64,000 nucleotides of DNA from JANOMH01 sp031422295 (GTDB lineage: Bacteria; Pseudomonadota; Alphaproteobacteria; Rhodobacterales; Rhodobacteraceae): assembly GCA_031422295.1 (NCBI GenBank), contig JANOQM010000058.1, positions 1 to 64,000 on the forward strand, given 5' to 3'. Positions within the stretch are counted from its first letter, which is position 1; the number at the start of each line of letters is the position of its first letter. Shown piece by piece: positions 43,860 to 52,544 of this stretch. The translations under genes and the position numbers were made by a program. The notes under the pieces were generated by a model. That model was not told where the DNA came from, searched no databases, and saw only the letters and a program-made list of their open reading frames with translations.

Positions 43860-44468
43860 TTACGCCGCCGGTTTGCGCCGCCGTGCCAGCAGGCCCAGAA
43901 GCGCCAGCGCCGACACGCCCAGCGGCAGTGATGCGGGCAGGGGAACGGCGGCCAGCGTGAAGGTCGCGTTGACAAAGCCCACGCCGGGACGGCCATTGGT
44001 GAACAACCCGGTGCCGGCCCCGAACACGGTATTGGTCAGCGAGATCAGAATGCGCTGGCCGCCGCCAATATCCACGAATCCGTCGATGAACTGCGCCAGC
44101 GCCGATATGCTTTGGCCCACCTGCACAGCGCCGGTGGTGCCCAGAATGGTCTGCACTGCAAAGCCGAAATCAAAGGTCGCGGTCGAAGGGCTGGCGATGA
44201 AATCATCGGGATCAACCGCCGTCTCAAAAGTCACAAGGCCATAGATATCGGCGGAAAAGCTGTCGCCCGGATTGGTCAGATCAAAGCTGATGGTCGACCC
44301 GTTGAAATTCTGCGACCCTGACGGAGCCAATACCACAGCACGGGTCTGCAGACCCGGTGCACCCGGCACCCGGTAGGGGTCAGCCGTGATATCGACGCTA
44401 TAGGTTGCCGCCTGCACCGGGCTGATCAGGACGAGACCTGCAACAAGTGCCATCAATAGCTTTTTCAT
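43860..44468 (-). CDS. VPLPA-CTERM protein, variant tail
   Basis: 202 residues. Signal peptide KKLLMALVAGLVLISPVQA, an all-beta-looking body (TISFDLTNPGDSFSADIYGL, ATFDFGFAVQTILG, RILISLTNTVFGAGTG) with no Cys, and a tail AVPLPASLPLGVSALALLG with LLARRRKPAA. The VPLPA motif is intact but the helix differs from the usual AAGFLLLGALGG type: it has PASLPLG and ends in ARRRK rather than LRRRK. Located 31 kb from xrtD and next to the type I system. Probably still an XrtD substrate; the variant tail leaves room for another exosortase elsewhere in the genome. Confidence 0.82.
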   Translation of the reverse strand: MKKLLMALVAGLVLISPVQAATYSVDITADPYRVPGAPGLQTRAVVLAPSGSQNFNGSTISFDLTNPGDSFSADIYGLVTFETAVDPDDFIASPSTATFDFGFAVQTILGTTGAVQVGQSISALAQFIDGFVDIGGGQRILISLTNTVFGAGTGLFTNGRPGVGFVNATFTLAAVPLPASLPLGVSALALLGLLARRRKPAA

Positions 44469-44871
44469 AACGACTCACTCTCTGGTTGCAATTTTATACT
44501 GTCTTTAGCTTATGTCGGCTGTGTTTGAAAGTGATATGACACGCATCATAATCTGGCTGATCCGGCCTTTTTATTGTGTTTTTCAGCAGATTCCGCCAGA
44601 TTATGCGGAAAAAAGCGGCATCAGGAAATAACACGGCAAAGTTGTATCACAGGACAGGTCCTCCGTGACCAGCCGCCGATGGCACCTATTGGCCTGCGTT
44701 AGTCTAATCGTGCCAATCCGCCACAGATGACCCGATCCGGACAGATTGCCGCCTTGAAGGTGCCATATCCGGGCAACAGACCTGACAGAACGGCAGGATT
44801 GGCTCGGGCTGCGCAACAAAGCTGTGGTGTGCAGTGCCGGTCTGGTCGTGAACGATCAAAGGGGCGACGCA
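44469..44871. other. Divergent intergenic region with inverted repeat
   Basis: 403 bp upstream of both the VPLPA-CTERM gene (minus) and the type I secretion operon (plus). An AT-richer part at 44470-44610 contains perfect 11-bp inverted arms cataatctggc (44547-44557) and gccagattatg (44595-44605), separated by 37 bases; a regulator site is possible. No coding frame looks real. Confidence 0.55.
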
Positions 44872-46941
44872 ATGACTGAACGGAACTGGCGCAGGCCTGT
44901 CGCTTTTGGCGCAAACCCGGGTGCCTCTGGCCAGCAAGGCGACAGCAGCTACAGCGGCGCATTGCGGGCGATGGTCCCGGCGCTGGTCTGCGTGCTGTGC
45001 TTCAGTGCGATCCTCAATGTACTGATGCTGACCGGGTCGGTCTATATGCTGCAGGTTTATGACCGGGTGCTGGCGAGCGGGTCGGTGCCGACGCTGGTCA
45101 ATCTGTTCATCATTGTCACCGTGCTTTACGGCTTTCTGGGCCTGTATGATTTCCTGCGCAGCCGGATGTTGTCGCGCGCCGCCCTGCGGCTGGACCAGCG
45201 CACCGGATCTGCGGCTTTTGCCGACTGGATCGGCACCGGGGTGCCCGGGACTGCAATCCGTGCTGTGACCCCGCCACTGCGCGATCTGGAAGGCGTACGC
45301 GGTTTTCTGTCCGGGCCCACGGTTCCGGCGCTGTTCGATCTGCCGTTTGTCCCGCTGTATCTGGCGGTGCTGTTCATGGTCCACCCCTGGCTGGGTTGGC
45401 TGACCGTGGCCGGGGCGGCGGTGACGGGCGGGATTGCCCTGCTCAACCGGGCCCTGACCCAAGGGCCGATCCGCAATGCCGCCGCCGTCGAAGGAACCGA
45501 GCGGGACTTTACCGACAAAGGCCGGCGCAATGCGGAAACGATCTTGGCCATGGGCATGCAGCGCGCCATCACCGCGCGCTGGCAGCGCCTGCATGACAGC
45601 GCCTTGGACGGCGCCCAGCAGGGCAGCGATCCGTCCGAAATGCTGGCCGCAATCAGCCGGGCATTCCGGATGCTGCTGCAATCGGCGATTCTGACGCTGG
45701 GGGCCTATCTGGTCATTCAGGGACAGATATCAGGTGGCATGATCATCGCCTCATCCGTGCTGTCGGGCCGTGCGCTGGCCCCGGTGGACCAGTTGATCGG
45801 ACAGTGGCGCAGTCTGGGTCGCGCCGCCGCCGCGCATCAGCGGCTGCTGGCAGGCCCGTTCGCAAACCACCCTGAACCGGCTGAACGCCGACCTGCCCCC
45901 ATCGCTTTGCCCGACCCGACAGGACAGATCAGCGTGACGAAACTGACCCGTCTGGTGCAATCAGGGGCCCAACCCGGGCCTCATTCCAAGGCCGACCCTG
46001 CCGCCATTCTGGCCGATATCAGCTTTGATCTGCTGCCCGGTGACGGGCTGGGGGTGATCGGCAATTCGGCCTGTGGCAAATCCACCCTGGCCCGGTTGCT
46101 GGTCGGAGTCAGCGCACCGGACCGGGGCGAGATCCGGTTTGACGGCGCGACAGCCGACCAGTGGGACCCGGTGCAACTGGGGCGCAGAATCGGCTATCTG
46201 GCGCAGGTGGTCGATCTGCTGCCCGGCACGATCCGTGACAATATCGCCCGCTTTGACCCCGCCGCCAGCGATACCGAGGTCATCGCCGCCGCCCGGCTGA
46301 CCGGCGTGCATGAGATGATCCTGAAACTGCCCCAGGGCTATGCCACCCTGCTGGGCAGCGCCGACAGCCAGTATCTGTCGGGCGGACAGATCCAGCGGAT
46401 CGGGCTGGCCCGGGCGGTTTATGGCATGCCGGCGATTGTCGTGCTGGACGAACCGAACTCGAACCTTGATGTGGCTGGCGATGACGCGCTGACCCGGACC
46501 ATCACAGCCCTGCGCCAGGCCGGATCGACGGTGATCGTGATGGCCCACCGACCCAGCGCAATTGCCGCCGTGAATAAACTGCTGATCCTCGAGGCCGGCA
46601 CAATGCGCGCCTTTGGCGACAAAGAAGAGGTGCTGATGCAGGCTACCGGCGGTCGGATACATGCGGCAGCCAGCCCCGCCGCGCAGGCAGACACCGCGCA
46701 GGCGAACACCGCGCAAGCAGACACCGCGCCGGGGGACACCACGCAGGCAGACGCCGCGCAGGCGAACACCAGCACTGAGACGCAGATACCGGTCGTGCGG
46801 ATTCCGGTCATTCATCCGGCAGACGCCCCGCCCCCCTTGCCCCAACCCGTTCCGCTGACCCCGCATCTGATCCGCTATATCGGCGATCCGGCAGGTCCGA
46901 CTGCCAAAACCGCCGTCCCCGGCAGAAAGCGTTCCGCATGA
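44872..46941 (+). CDS. Type I secretion ABC exporter (PrtD/PrsD-like permease-ATPase)
   Basis: 689 residues from the ATG at 44872 (AAGGGGCG upstream). The N-terminal half has six helices of the exporter fold with LNVLMLTGSVYMLQVYDRVL and PTVPALFDLPFVPLYLAVLF, both typical of PrtD-family type I transporters. The ATPase half shows Walker A GNSACGKSTL, the signature YLSGGQIQRIGLARAV, Walker B IVVLDEPNSNLD and the His switch MAHRPS. The last ~110 residues are a low-complexity Ala/Gln/Thr/Asp repeat followed by a Pro-rich stretch, not part of the family. The stop overlaps the adaptor start (ATGA). The likely cargo gene follows the operon at 50.2 kb. Confidence 0.94.
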   Translation: MTERNWRRPVAFGANPGASGQQGDSSYSGALRAMVPALVCVLCFSAILNVLMLTGSVYMLQVYDRVLASGSVPTLVNLFIIVTVLYGFLGLYDFLRSRMLSRAALRLDQRTGSAAFADWIGTGVPGTAIRAVTPPLRDLEGVRGFLSGPTVPALFDLPFVPLYLAVLFMVHPWLGWLTVAGAAVTGGIALLNRALTQGPIRNAAAVEGTERDFTDKGRRNAETILAMGMQRAITARWQRLHDSALDGAQQGSDPSEMLAAISRAFRMLLQSAILTLGAYLVIQGQISGGMIIASSVLSGRALAPVDQLIGQWRSLGRAAAAHQRLLAGPFANHPEPAERRPAPIALPDPTGQISVTKLTRLVQSGAQPGPHSKADPAAILADISFDLLPGDGLGVIGNSACGKSTLARLLVGVSAPDRGEIRFDGATADQWDPVQLGRRIGYLAQVVDLLPGTIRDNIARFDPAASDTEVIAAARLTGVHEMILKLPQGYATLLGSADSQYLSGGQIQRIGLARAVYGMPAIVVLDEPNSNLDVAGDDALTRTITALRQAGSTVIVMAHRPSAIAAVNKLLILEAGTMRAFGDKEEVLMQATGGRIHAAASPAAQADTAQANTAQADTAPGDTTQADAAQANTSTETQIPVVRIPVIHPADAPPPLPQPVPLTPHLIRYIGDPAGPTAKTAVPGRKRSA

Positions 46942-48332
46942 CGGCTATCACAGATATCCTCCGACCAGACCTGAACCGGGACCTGAACCGGAACCTGAAC
47001 CAAGGCCAGCCTGCATCCGCTTCCGGCGCTGCGCCGGGTGCGGCTTTTGGCCCTAACATCGACTTTCACCGCCCCGCCCTGATTGGCGGGTTCAGCTTTC
47101 TGCTATTGGCGGGCGTGCTGGGAACATGGGCCGCGACGGCACAGATCAGCAGCGCGGTCATCGCGGGCGGGCAGGCCATGGTGCATGGGCGGCCCAAACT
47201 GGTGCAAAGTCTGGATGGCGGGGTGGTACAAAGCATTGCCGTGCAAAACGGCGATATCGTGCAGGCAGGCCAGCTGCTGTTGCAGCTTGACCCGACCCTG
47301 CTGACCATCAATCTGGATATTGCGCGCGGCAGGCTGGCCGCCGCACTGGCACTGCGGGCCCGGCTGATGGCTGAACAGCTGGGGCAGGCCGATCTGGTAT
47401 TTACCTATCCCGCCCTGCCCTTTGCGCTACCCGATACGCGCGCCGACGAGGCTGGCCAGCGGCAGATTTTTGCCGCCCGGGCGGCGGTTCTGCGCGGTGG
47501 GCGCGACCAGTTGACCGAGGCCCAGCTGCAGCTGGACAACCAGATCAGCGGCGTCGCCGGACAGATTGCCGCGATCCGCGATCAGATGGGCTATTTGCAG
47601 CGCGACATCGACAATCAGACCACATTGGTCGAACAGGGCCTGGCCCGGCAAAGTCAGCTGGGCGATGTGCAGCGCAACATGTCGCAACTGGGCGGGCAAC
47701 TGGCCAGTCTGGAGGCCGAACAGGCGCGCCTGACCAATGCGCAGCGCGACCGCGAGTTGGACACCCTGCAGGCCGAGCGTAGTTTCATGGAACAGGTCGT
47801 CACCGACCTGCGCGGGGCGGTCACCCAGACCGAAGAACTGACACTGGAAATCGTCACGCGCAGCGCCCAGTTGGACCGGATCGCGATTCGCGCGCCCGCC
47901 GATGGCATTATCAATGAACTGCAGGTCACCACCATCGGCGGGGTCATCACCCCGGGGGCCACGATCCTCGAGGTTGTGCCCCTGGGCGAAGGCATGGATT
48001 TCGAACTGCGGGTCGATCCGCGCGCCATTGACGATGTCTATCCCGGGCAACCCGCACAAATCCTGATGAGCGCGTTTGACACCCAAAGCACGCCGAAACT
48101 GACCGCCCATGTCACCACCATCTCGGCCGGGGCGATCACCGATCCGCAAACCGGGCAAAGCTTTTACCGGGTCGGGTTGGAGGTAACGCCTGCGGAACTG
48201 GCCCGGCTGGGCGATGTCACCCTGATGCCGGGCATGCCGGTCGAGGCGTTTCTGGAAACCGGCGACCGGTCGGTCCTGACCTATCTGCTCGATCCGATCA
48301 CCAGCCAACTGCAGCGGGCGTTCCGCGAATAG
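46938..48332 (+). CDS. Type I secretion membrane-fusion adaptor (HlyD/PrtE-like)
   Basis: 464 residues, start overlapping the exporter stop by four bases. One membrane helix near residues 50-70 (GFSFLLLAGVLGTWAAT) is followed by QSLDGGVVQSIAVQNGDIVQAGQLLLQLD (the lipoyl/barrel entry, residues ~92-120), a long coiled coil through residues ~130-320, and the beta-barrel IRAPADGIINELQVTTIGG. It bridges the exporter and the TolC-like protein. The first 25 residues hold a 12-bp DNA repeat coding for DLNRDLNRNLN, an extension not typical of the family. Confidence 0.94.
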   Translation: MTAITDILRPDLNRDLNRNLNQGQPASASGAAPGAAFGPNIDFHRPALIGGFSFLLLAGVLGTWAATAQISSAVIAGGQAMVHGRPKLVQSLDGGVVQSIAVQNGDIVQAGQLLLQLDPTLLTINLDIARGRLAAALALRARLMAEQLGQADLVFTYPALPFALPDTRADEAGQRQIFAARAAVLRGGRDQLTEAQLQLDNQISGVAGQIAAIRDQMGYLQRDIDNQTTLVEQGLARQSQLGDVQRNMSQLGGQLASLEAEQARLTNAQRDRELDTLQAERSFMEQVVTDLRGAVTQTEELTLEIVTRSAQLDRIAIRAPADGIINELQVTTIGGVITPGATILEVVPLGEGMDFELRVDPRAIDDVYPGQPAQILMSAFDTQSTPKLTAHVTTISAGAITDPQTGQSFYRVGLEVTPAELARLGDVTLMPGMPVEAFLETGDRSVLTYLLDPITSQLQRAFRE

Positions 48333-48539
48333 ACCTGAGGTTTTGGGGGCACAAATCCCGGCCCAATCGCCCCGTCCGCCCCGGCATGCTTGCAGCACAA
48401 CGTCAGGACAGGCATCCTGCCCCTTGACCACCGCTGCCAAAAGCGGGGCACCCGAGGCAGATCATCGCAGTTCATTAAGGCAGGCCAATCCGTGCGGGCG
48501 ACGCGACATGACAGCAGGCGCAATGCGCCCTTTGGTGGT

Positions 48540-49919
48540 ATGCAGATGGCATTTGTCATCAGTGCGACGCTTGGTCTGTCGGGCTGCGCCCCCGGAACCA
48601 GTTATATTACCCCCAGTTTTCCGTTTCTGCCCGGCTATGCCCGCACCCAGAACCTGCCGCCGGTGTTGCTGAGCAATGCAGCCTGGTGGCAGGGGCTGAA
48701 CGATCCGGTGCTGGACCGGCTGGTGACTTTGGCGCTGACCGACAGCCTGACATTATCCATCGCCCGCGAACGGGTGACCGAGGCGCAGGCGCTGTTGCAG
48801 ACAGTGCCGGGTGCTGCCGTGCTGTCACCATCGGCCCGGGTGCAGGTCTCGGACAGCGATCAAACCGGGCCGGATCTGCAAAGCTCCGTGCAACTGGGGC
48901 TCAGCTGGATGCTGGACCCCTACGGCGCGCGCCGCGAAGAACTGCGCGCCGCCGATGCCCGCATCGACATGAGTGCGGCCGAGGTTGATGCAGCCCGGCT
49001 GGTGGTGCTGTTCACGGTCACCAATGCCTATGCCGGACTGCGCTATAGCCAGCGGATTCTGGCCCTGTCGCGCAGCGAACTGGACAGCCGGCTCCAGACA
49101 TTGGCCCTGACCCGCCGTCTGGCTGACGCCGAATCGGCCACCCGGCTGGATATCCTGCGGTCCGAGGCGCGGGTCGCCGAAATCCGCGCCCGCCTGCCCG
49201 ACCAAGAGGCCGCTGTCAGTGTCAAACTCAACGAAATCGCCGTGCTGGCGGGCGTGGTCCCCGGCACCCTGCCCCCCGATCTGATGGCCGCATTAGCCCA
49301 TGGCAGCCAACCCCGCCCCGGCCTGTCGCCACAGGTTGGCATTCCCGCCGATCTGCTGCGCAACCGCCCCGATATCCGGATTGCCGAACGGCGCTATTAT
49401 GCCGCTGTGGCGCAGATCAACCTCGCCCAAGCCCGCCTCTATCCCAGCCTGTCGCTGACCGGCACCATTTCGCTGGATGCGTTGAACGGCGGTAGCCGGA
49501 CGGCGGAATATTTCTTTGGACCGGTGCTGCAATTGCCCGGCCTGCCGCTGGGCAGCGGACGCGCCGCAGTCGAGGCCCGGCAGGCCGCCGCCCGGCAGGA
49601 ACATGAGGCGTGGAAATCCACCGTGCTTGGGGCCATCCTCGAGGTTGAAAATGCGCTGGTCGATTATCAGGCGGTCGCGGCCTCGGCGCAATCCACCGCC
49701 CAGGCCGCCCGGCTGTACCGCGAGGCGCTGGATCTGACCCGCACTGTGTTCGAACAGGGCGAGGCCACCTTGGGCGATCTGATTGATGCGCAAGAGGCGG
49801 TCTCTGCCGCCGACCGCGCGCTGGCTGACATGGCGCTGCGCCACGCCCAAAGCTTTATCGCGCTGAACGTCCGACTGGGGGCAGGACATGCAGCCGCCCC
49901 GGTGATAACCGGGCAATAG
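48540..49919 (+). CDS. TolC/NodT-family outer-membrane efflux lipoprotein
   Basis: 460 residues from the ATG at 48540, chosen because it gives a signal peptide with lipobox LGLSGC (Cys16); the frame is open back to 48390. The outer-membrane-factor repeats are seen as two halves: VLDRLVTLALTDSLTLSIARERV, then AYAGLRYSQRILAL, and LLRNRPDIRIAERRYYAAVAQINLAQARLYPSLSLTG, the hallmark of the NodT subgroup. It is third in the exporter-adaptor-channel operon, 207 bp after the adaptor. NodT channels more often serve RND pumps; here the linkage points to type I secretion. The stop codon is inside a 31-bp duplication. Confidence 0.9.
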   Translation: MQMAFVISATLGLSGCAPGTSYITPSFPFLPGYARTQNLPPVLLSNAAWWQGLNDPVLDRLVTLALTDSLTLSIARERVTEAQALLQTVPGAAVLSPSARVQVSDSDQTGPDLQSSVQLGLSWMLDPYGARREELRAADARIDMSAAEVDAARLVVLFTVTNAYAGLRYSQRILALSRSELDSRLQTLALTRRLADAESATRLDILRSEARVAEIRARLPDQEAAVSVKLNEIAVLAGVVPGTLPPDLMAALAHGSQPRPGLSPQVGIPADLLRNRPDIRIAERRYYAAVAQINLAQARLYPSLSLTGTISLDALNGGSRTAEYFFGPVLQLPGLPLGSGRAAVEARQAAARQEHEAWKSTVLGAILEVENALVDYQAVAASAQSTAQAARLYREALDLTRTVFEQGEATLGDLIDAQEAVSAADRALADMALRHAQSFIALNVRLGAGHAAAPVITGQ

Positions 49920-49950
49920 GTCAGCCCGCCCGGTGATAACCGGGCAATAG
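49897..49950. repeat. 31-bp-period duplication across the TolC-like stop codon
   Basis: The 23-bp element (c/g)cccggtgataaccgggcaatag occurs at 49897-49919 and 49928-49950; the first copy carries the TAG stop of the efflux gene at its end. Inside, cccggt and accggg can pair as a small hairpin. Confidence 0.88.
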
Positions 49951-50200
49951 ACCAGAGCAGGCCAATGGTCCGGCTGACACTGCGCGGCCACAAAGCCGGC
50001 AATAATCCACTAATCCTACAGGCCCTTTTCGGCCTAACTCTGCCGATTTTGCCGCTGATGACGGATACGTACGGTGGATTGTTGAAGTCTTTCATACAAC
50101 CGCCCCAATCACGCCCAAAGATCATCGCAATTTTGGCTGAGGTTGCAGGTGAAAAGTAGGGTCTACACTTTGGGCCAAGCAGCACTTTTGAGGGAATTTC

Positions 50201-52486
50201 ATGGCAAGTACAATCACCGTCTCAACGTTGAACGGGCTCTATTCCGCGTTGGCCAAAGCCACCGGCGGCGAGACGATCCTGCTGGCGCCGGGCGATTACG
50301 GTAAGCTGTCTTTGGGGTCAAGATCGGGCTTTGACATCACATTCCCTTCGAATGTCACCATCGCCTCGGCCGATCCGAACAAACCGGCGGTGTTTTCGCA
50401 GATGGATCTCAGCGGGGCGGCAAACCTGACGCTGGACGGGCTGACCTTTGATTACACATTCAAGCCCGGCGATGCGATCTACACCCGCCCGTTCGCTGTC
50501 AATGCATCGGATAATATCACGATCCGCAACTCGACCTTTGACGGCGATGTGGCCTCGGGTGTCTCGGCGGTGGATAATGGCTATGGCTTTGCAGTCGGCC
50601 TGTCGGTGCGCGGATCAACCGGGATCAAGGTAGAAGACAACGAGATTTTCAACTTTCATCGCGGCATGACGGTTTCGGAAAGCGGCAACCTGACGATTGT
50701 CGGAAATGACATTCATTCGATCCGCTCGGATGGCATGGACTTTGCCGAGGTCAAGAATGTCCTGATCGCAGAGAACACGATTCACGACTTCCGCGGATCA
50801 CTGGCCTCCACTGACCACCGCGACATGATCCAGTTCTGGACCAATGGCACCGACAGCCCCAGCGAAAATATCATCATCCGCGGCAATACACTTGATATCG
50901 GCACCGGCACTGCGACGCAGTCGATCTTTATGCGCAATGATCTGGTGGACCGCGGTCTGGCCGGGACCGAAATGTTCTACCGCAATGTCCTGATCGAGGA
51001 AAACGTCATCGTCAATGCCCATGCGCATGGCATCACCGTGGGCGAAACTGCGGGTCTGGTGATCCGCAACAACTCGGTGCTGCATAATGATGGCCGCAAT
51101 GCCGACGGGGCCGATCAGGCAGTGGAAATTCCCCAAATCACCGTGTCCCGCGATGCGACCGGTGTCATCATCGCCAATAATGCCACCGGGGGCCTGAATG
51201 GCTGGTCGGGTCAGGCCGGCTGGCAGGTGCGCGATAATGCCTTTGTGCAGGATCAGAACTATCAGGCCCCGGGCTATTACGGCAATATTTTCATCAGCAC
51301 CTCCTTGCAAACGACTGGTGGCATTCATGATTTCCGCGCAGTCGAAGGCGGGATGCTGGACCGTTTGGGCGCCGGTGCAACCCAGACCCGGGACAGCAGC
51401 GACGCCGCAGTGAATGCACAGTTCCACGTCACCAGTGTTGCAAATCAGGCCGACACCCGGATATTTGATGCCTCCATGTCCGCCGATAACATCAGCGCTT
51501 TGCCCACCGGCACCGTGTTTCAATGGAATTTTGGCGATGGCACCTTTGCCAAAGGCACGGTGGTCAGCCATTCCTATACCCAAGGCGGCACCTATAATGT
51601 GACGCTGACCATCCTGCAGCCTGGCGGCATCACCGATACTGTAAAACTGCCCGTGCCCGTCGCAGGCTCGCATATTCTGTCAATGACCGCGGACAAGGGC
51701 TTTGTCGCCTATGAGGCGGGGGCCGAAATTGTACTTGCCCTGCCCAAGGCGATGACTGCAGAGGGTCTGCAACTGGGTGCGACCGGCGTGCAAGCCACGG
51801 TGAACCGGGCCCATGTGGTCGATATTCTGGGGGCCGAAGATTTCGGCATCAGCCTGAAACTCGATGCCGATGTCGCCAATACTTCGGGCGAATTGTTCCG
51901 CCTGCATGGCAGCTTTGTCGCGTCGGTTGACAGCAAGGGAGAACTTTCTTTCCGGGCCTTTACCACCGAAGGCGAGGTCAAAGTGCTGACCAAAGGCGCC
52001 CATCTGAGCGATACCCTGAATCACAGCATCAATATCCGGCTGGTTGACGGGCAATTACAGGTTCTGATTGATGGCAAACTTGCCGGGGCGGCGGCGATGG
52101 AGGGCACGCTGCTGTCCAGCAACGGCCAGAACCTCGTTTTCGGCAATCCCTGGGGCGGCCGTAACTTTAACGGCGATCTCAAGGCCTTTGATATCGTCAA
52201 GGATGCCAGCGACTTTCATAAAATCGCCGAAACCACGATCATCCAAAATCCGTTCCAGTCGCTGGACCCTGTTTCTGCCAAGACATCCTTTCACACGTTG
52301 ATTGTCGACAGCCGGGTGTCAGATCTCGATACGCTGACAGCAACATTTGTGAAAAACCGCGACACGTTCGAAAGACCCCGCGAGGATCAAGCAGATGATG
52401 CCGCCCAGAATCACCGCGTTGATGCACCCTTGGGTGACCGGTTCGAGTTTCTGACCCAGCATCAGTCAGATCACATTCTGTCCTGA
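50201..52486 (+). CDS. Parallel beta-helix protein with PKD and LamG-like domains, probable type I secretion cargo
   Basis: 761 residues, no signal peptide. It starts with ITVSTLNGLYSALAKA and ETILLAPGDYGKL, the N-cap of this beta-helix type. Coils run to ~360 (ITIRNSTFDG, IKVEDNEIFNFHRG, LTIVGNDIHSI, VLIAENTIHDF, VLIEENVIVNAHAHG). HRDMIQFWTNGTD and TQSIFMRNDLVDRGLAG are shared with the Sec-exported protein at 32.9 kb. A PKD-like domain (FQWNFGDGTFAKGTV, ~435-470) and a LamG-like domain (FGISLKLDADVANTSG, LQVLIDGKLAGAA) follow. It ends in LGDRFEFL plus ten residues, as does the 928-residue protein. It lies 281 bp after the type I operon, so export by that system is the best guess. No RTX repeats are present. 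Reaction unknown; polymer lyase or epimerase is plausible. Confidence 0.85.
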   Translation: MASTITVSTLNGLYSALAKATGGETILLAPGDYGKLSLGSRSGFDITFPSNVTIASADPNKPAVFSQMDLSGAANLTLDGLTFDYTFKPGDAIYTRPFAVNASDNITIRNSTFDGDVASGVSAVDNGYGFAVGLSVRGSTGIKVEDNEIFNFHRGMTVSESGNLTIVGNDIHSIRSDGMDFAEVKNVLIAENTIHDFRGSLASTDHRDMIQFWTNGTDSPSENIIIRGNTLDIGTGTATQSIFMRNDLVDRGLAGTEMFYRNVLIEENVIVNAHAHGITVGETAGLVIRNNSVLHNDGRNADGADQAVEIPQITVSRDATGVIIANNATGGLNGWSGQAGWQVRDNAFVQDQNYQAPGYYGNIFISTSLQTTGGIHDFRAVEGGMLDRLGAGATQTRDSSDAAVNAQFHVTSVANQADTRIFDASMSADNISALPTGTVFQWNFGDGTFAKGTVVSHSYTQGGTYNVTLTILQPGGITDTVKLPVPVAGSHILSMTADKGFVAYEAGAEIVLALPKAMTAEGLQLGATGVQATVNRAHVVDILGAEDFGISLKLDADVANTSGELFRLHGSFVASVDSKGELSFRAFTTEGEVKVLTKGAHLSDTLNHSINIRLVDGQLQVLIDGKLAGAAAMEGTLLSSNGQNLVFGNPWGGRNFNGDLKAFDIVKDASDFHKIAETTIIQNPFQSLDPVSAKTSFHTLIVDSRVSDLDTLTATFVKNRDTFERPREDQADDAAQNHRVDAPLGDRFEFLTQHQSDHILS

Positions 52487-52511
52487 GCTTTTGCCCGTGA
52501 TATACCCCCGC

Positions 52512-52544
52512 GACCTGTTCGGATCAGTCTGATCCGAACAGGTC
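52512..52544. terminator. Bidirectional hairpin between convergent genes
   Basis: A perfect 15-bp stem (gacctgttcggatca and its complement) around a three-base loop. It covers the last codons and the stop of ugd and lies 26 bases after the beta-helix gene stop. There is no T-run of length, so it may act as a blocking hairpin rather than a classical terminator. Confidence 0.7.
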
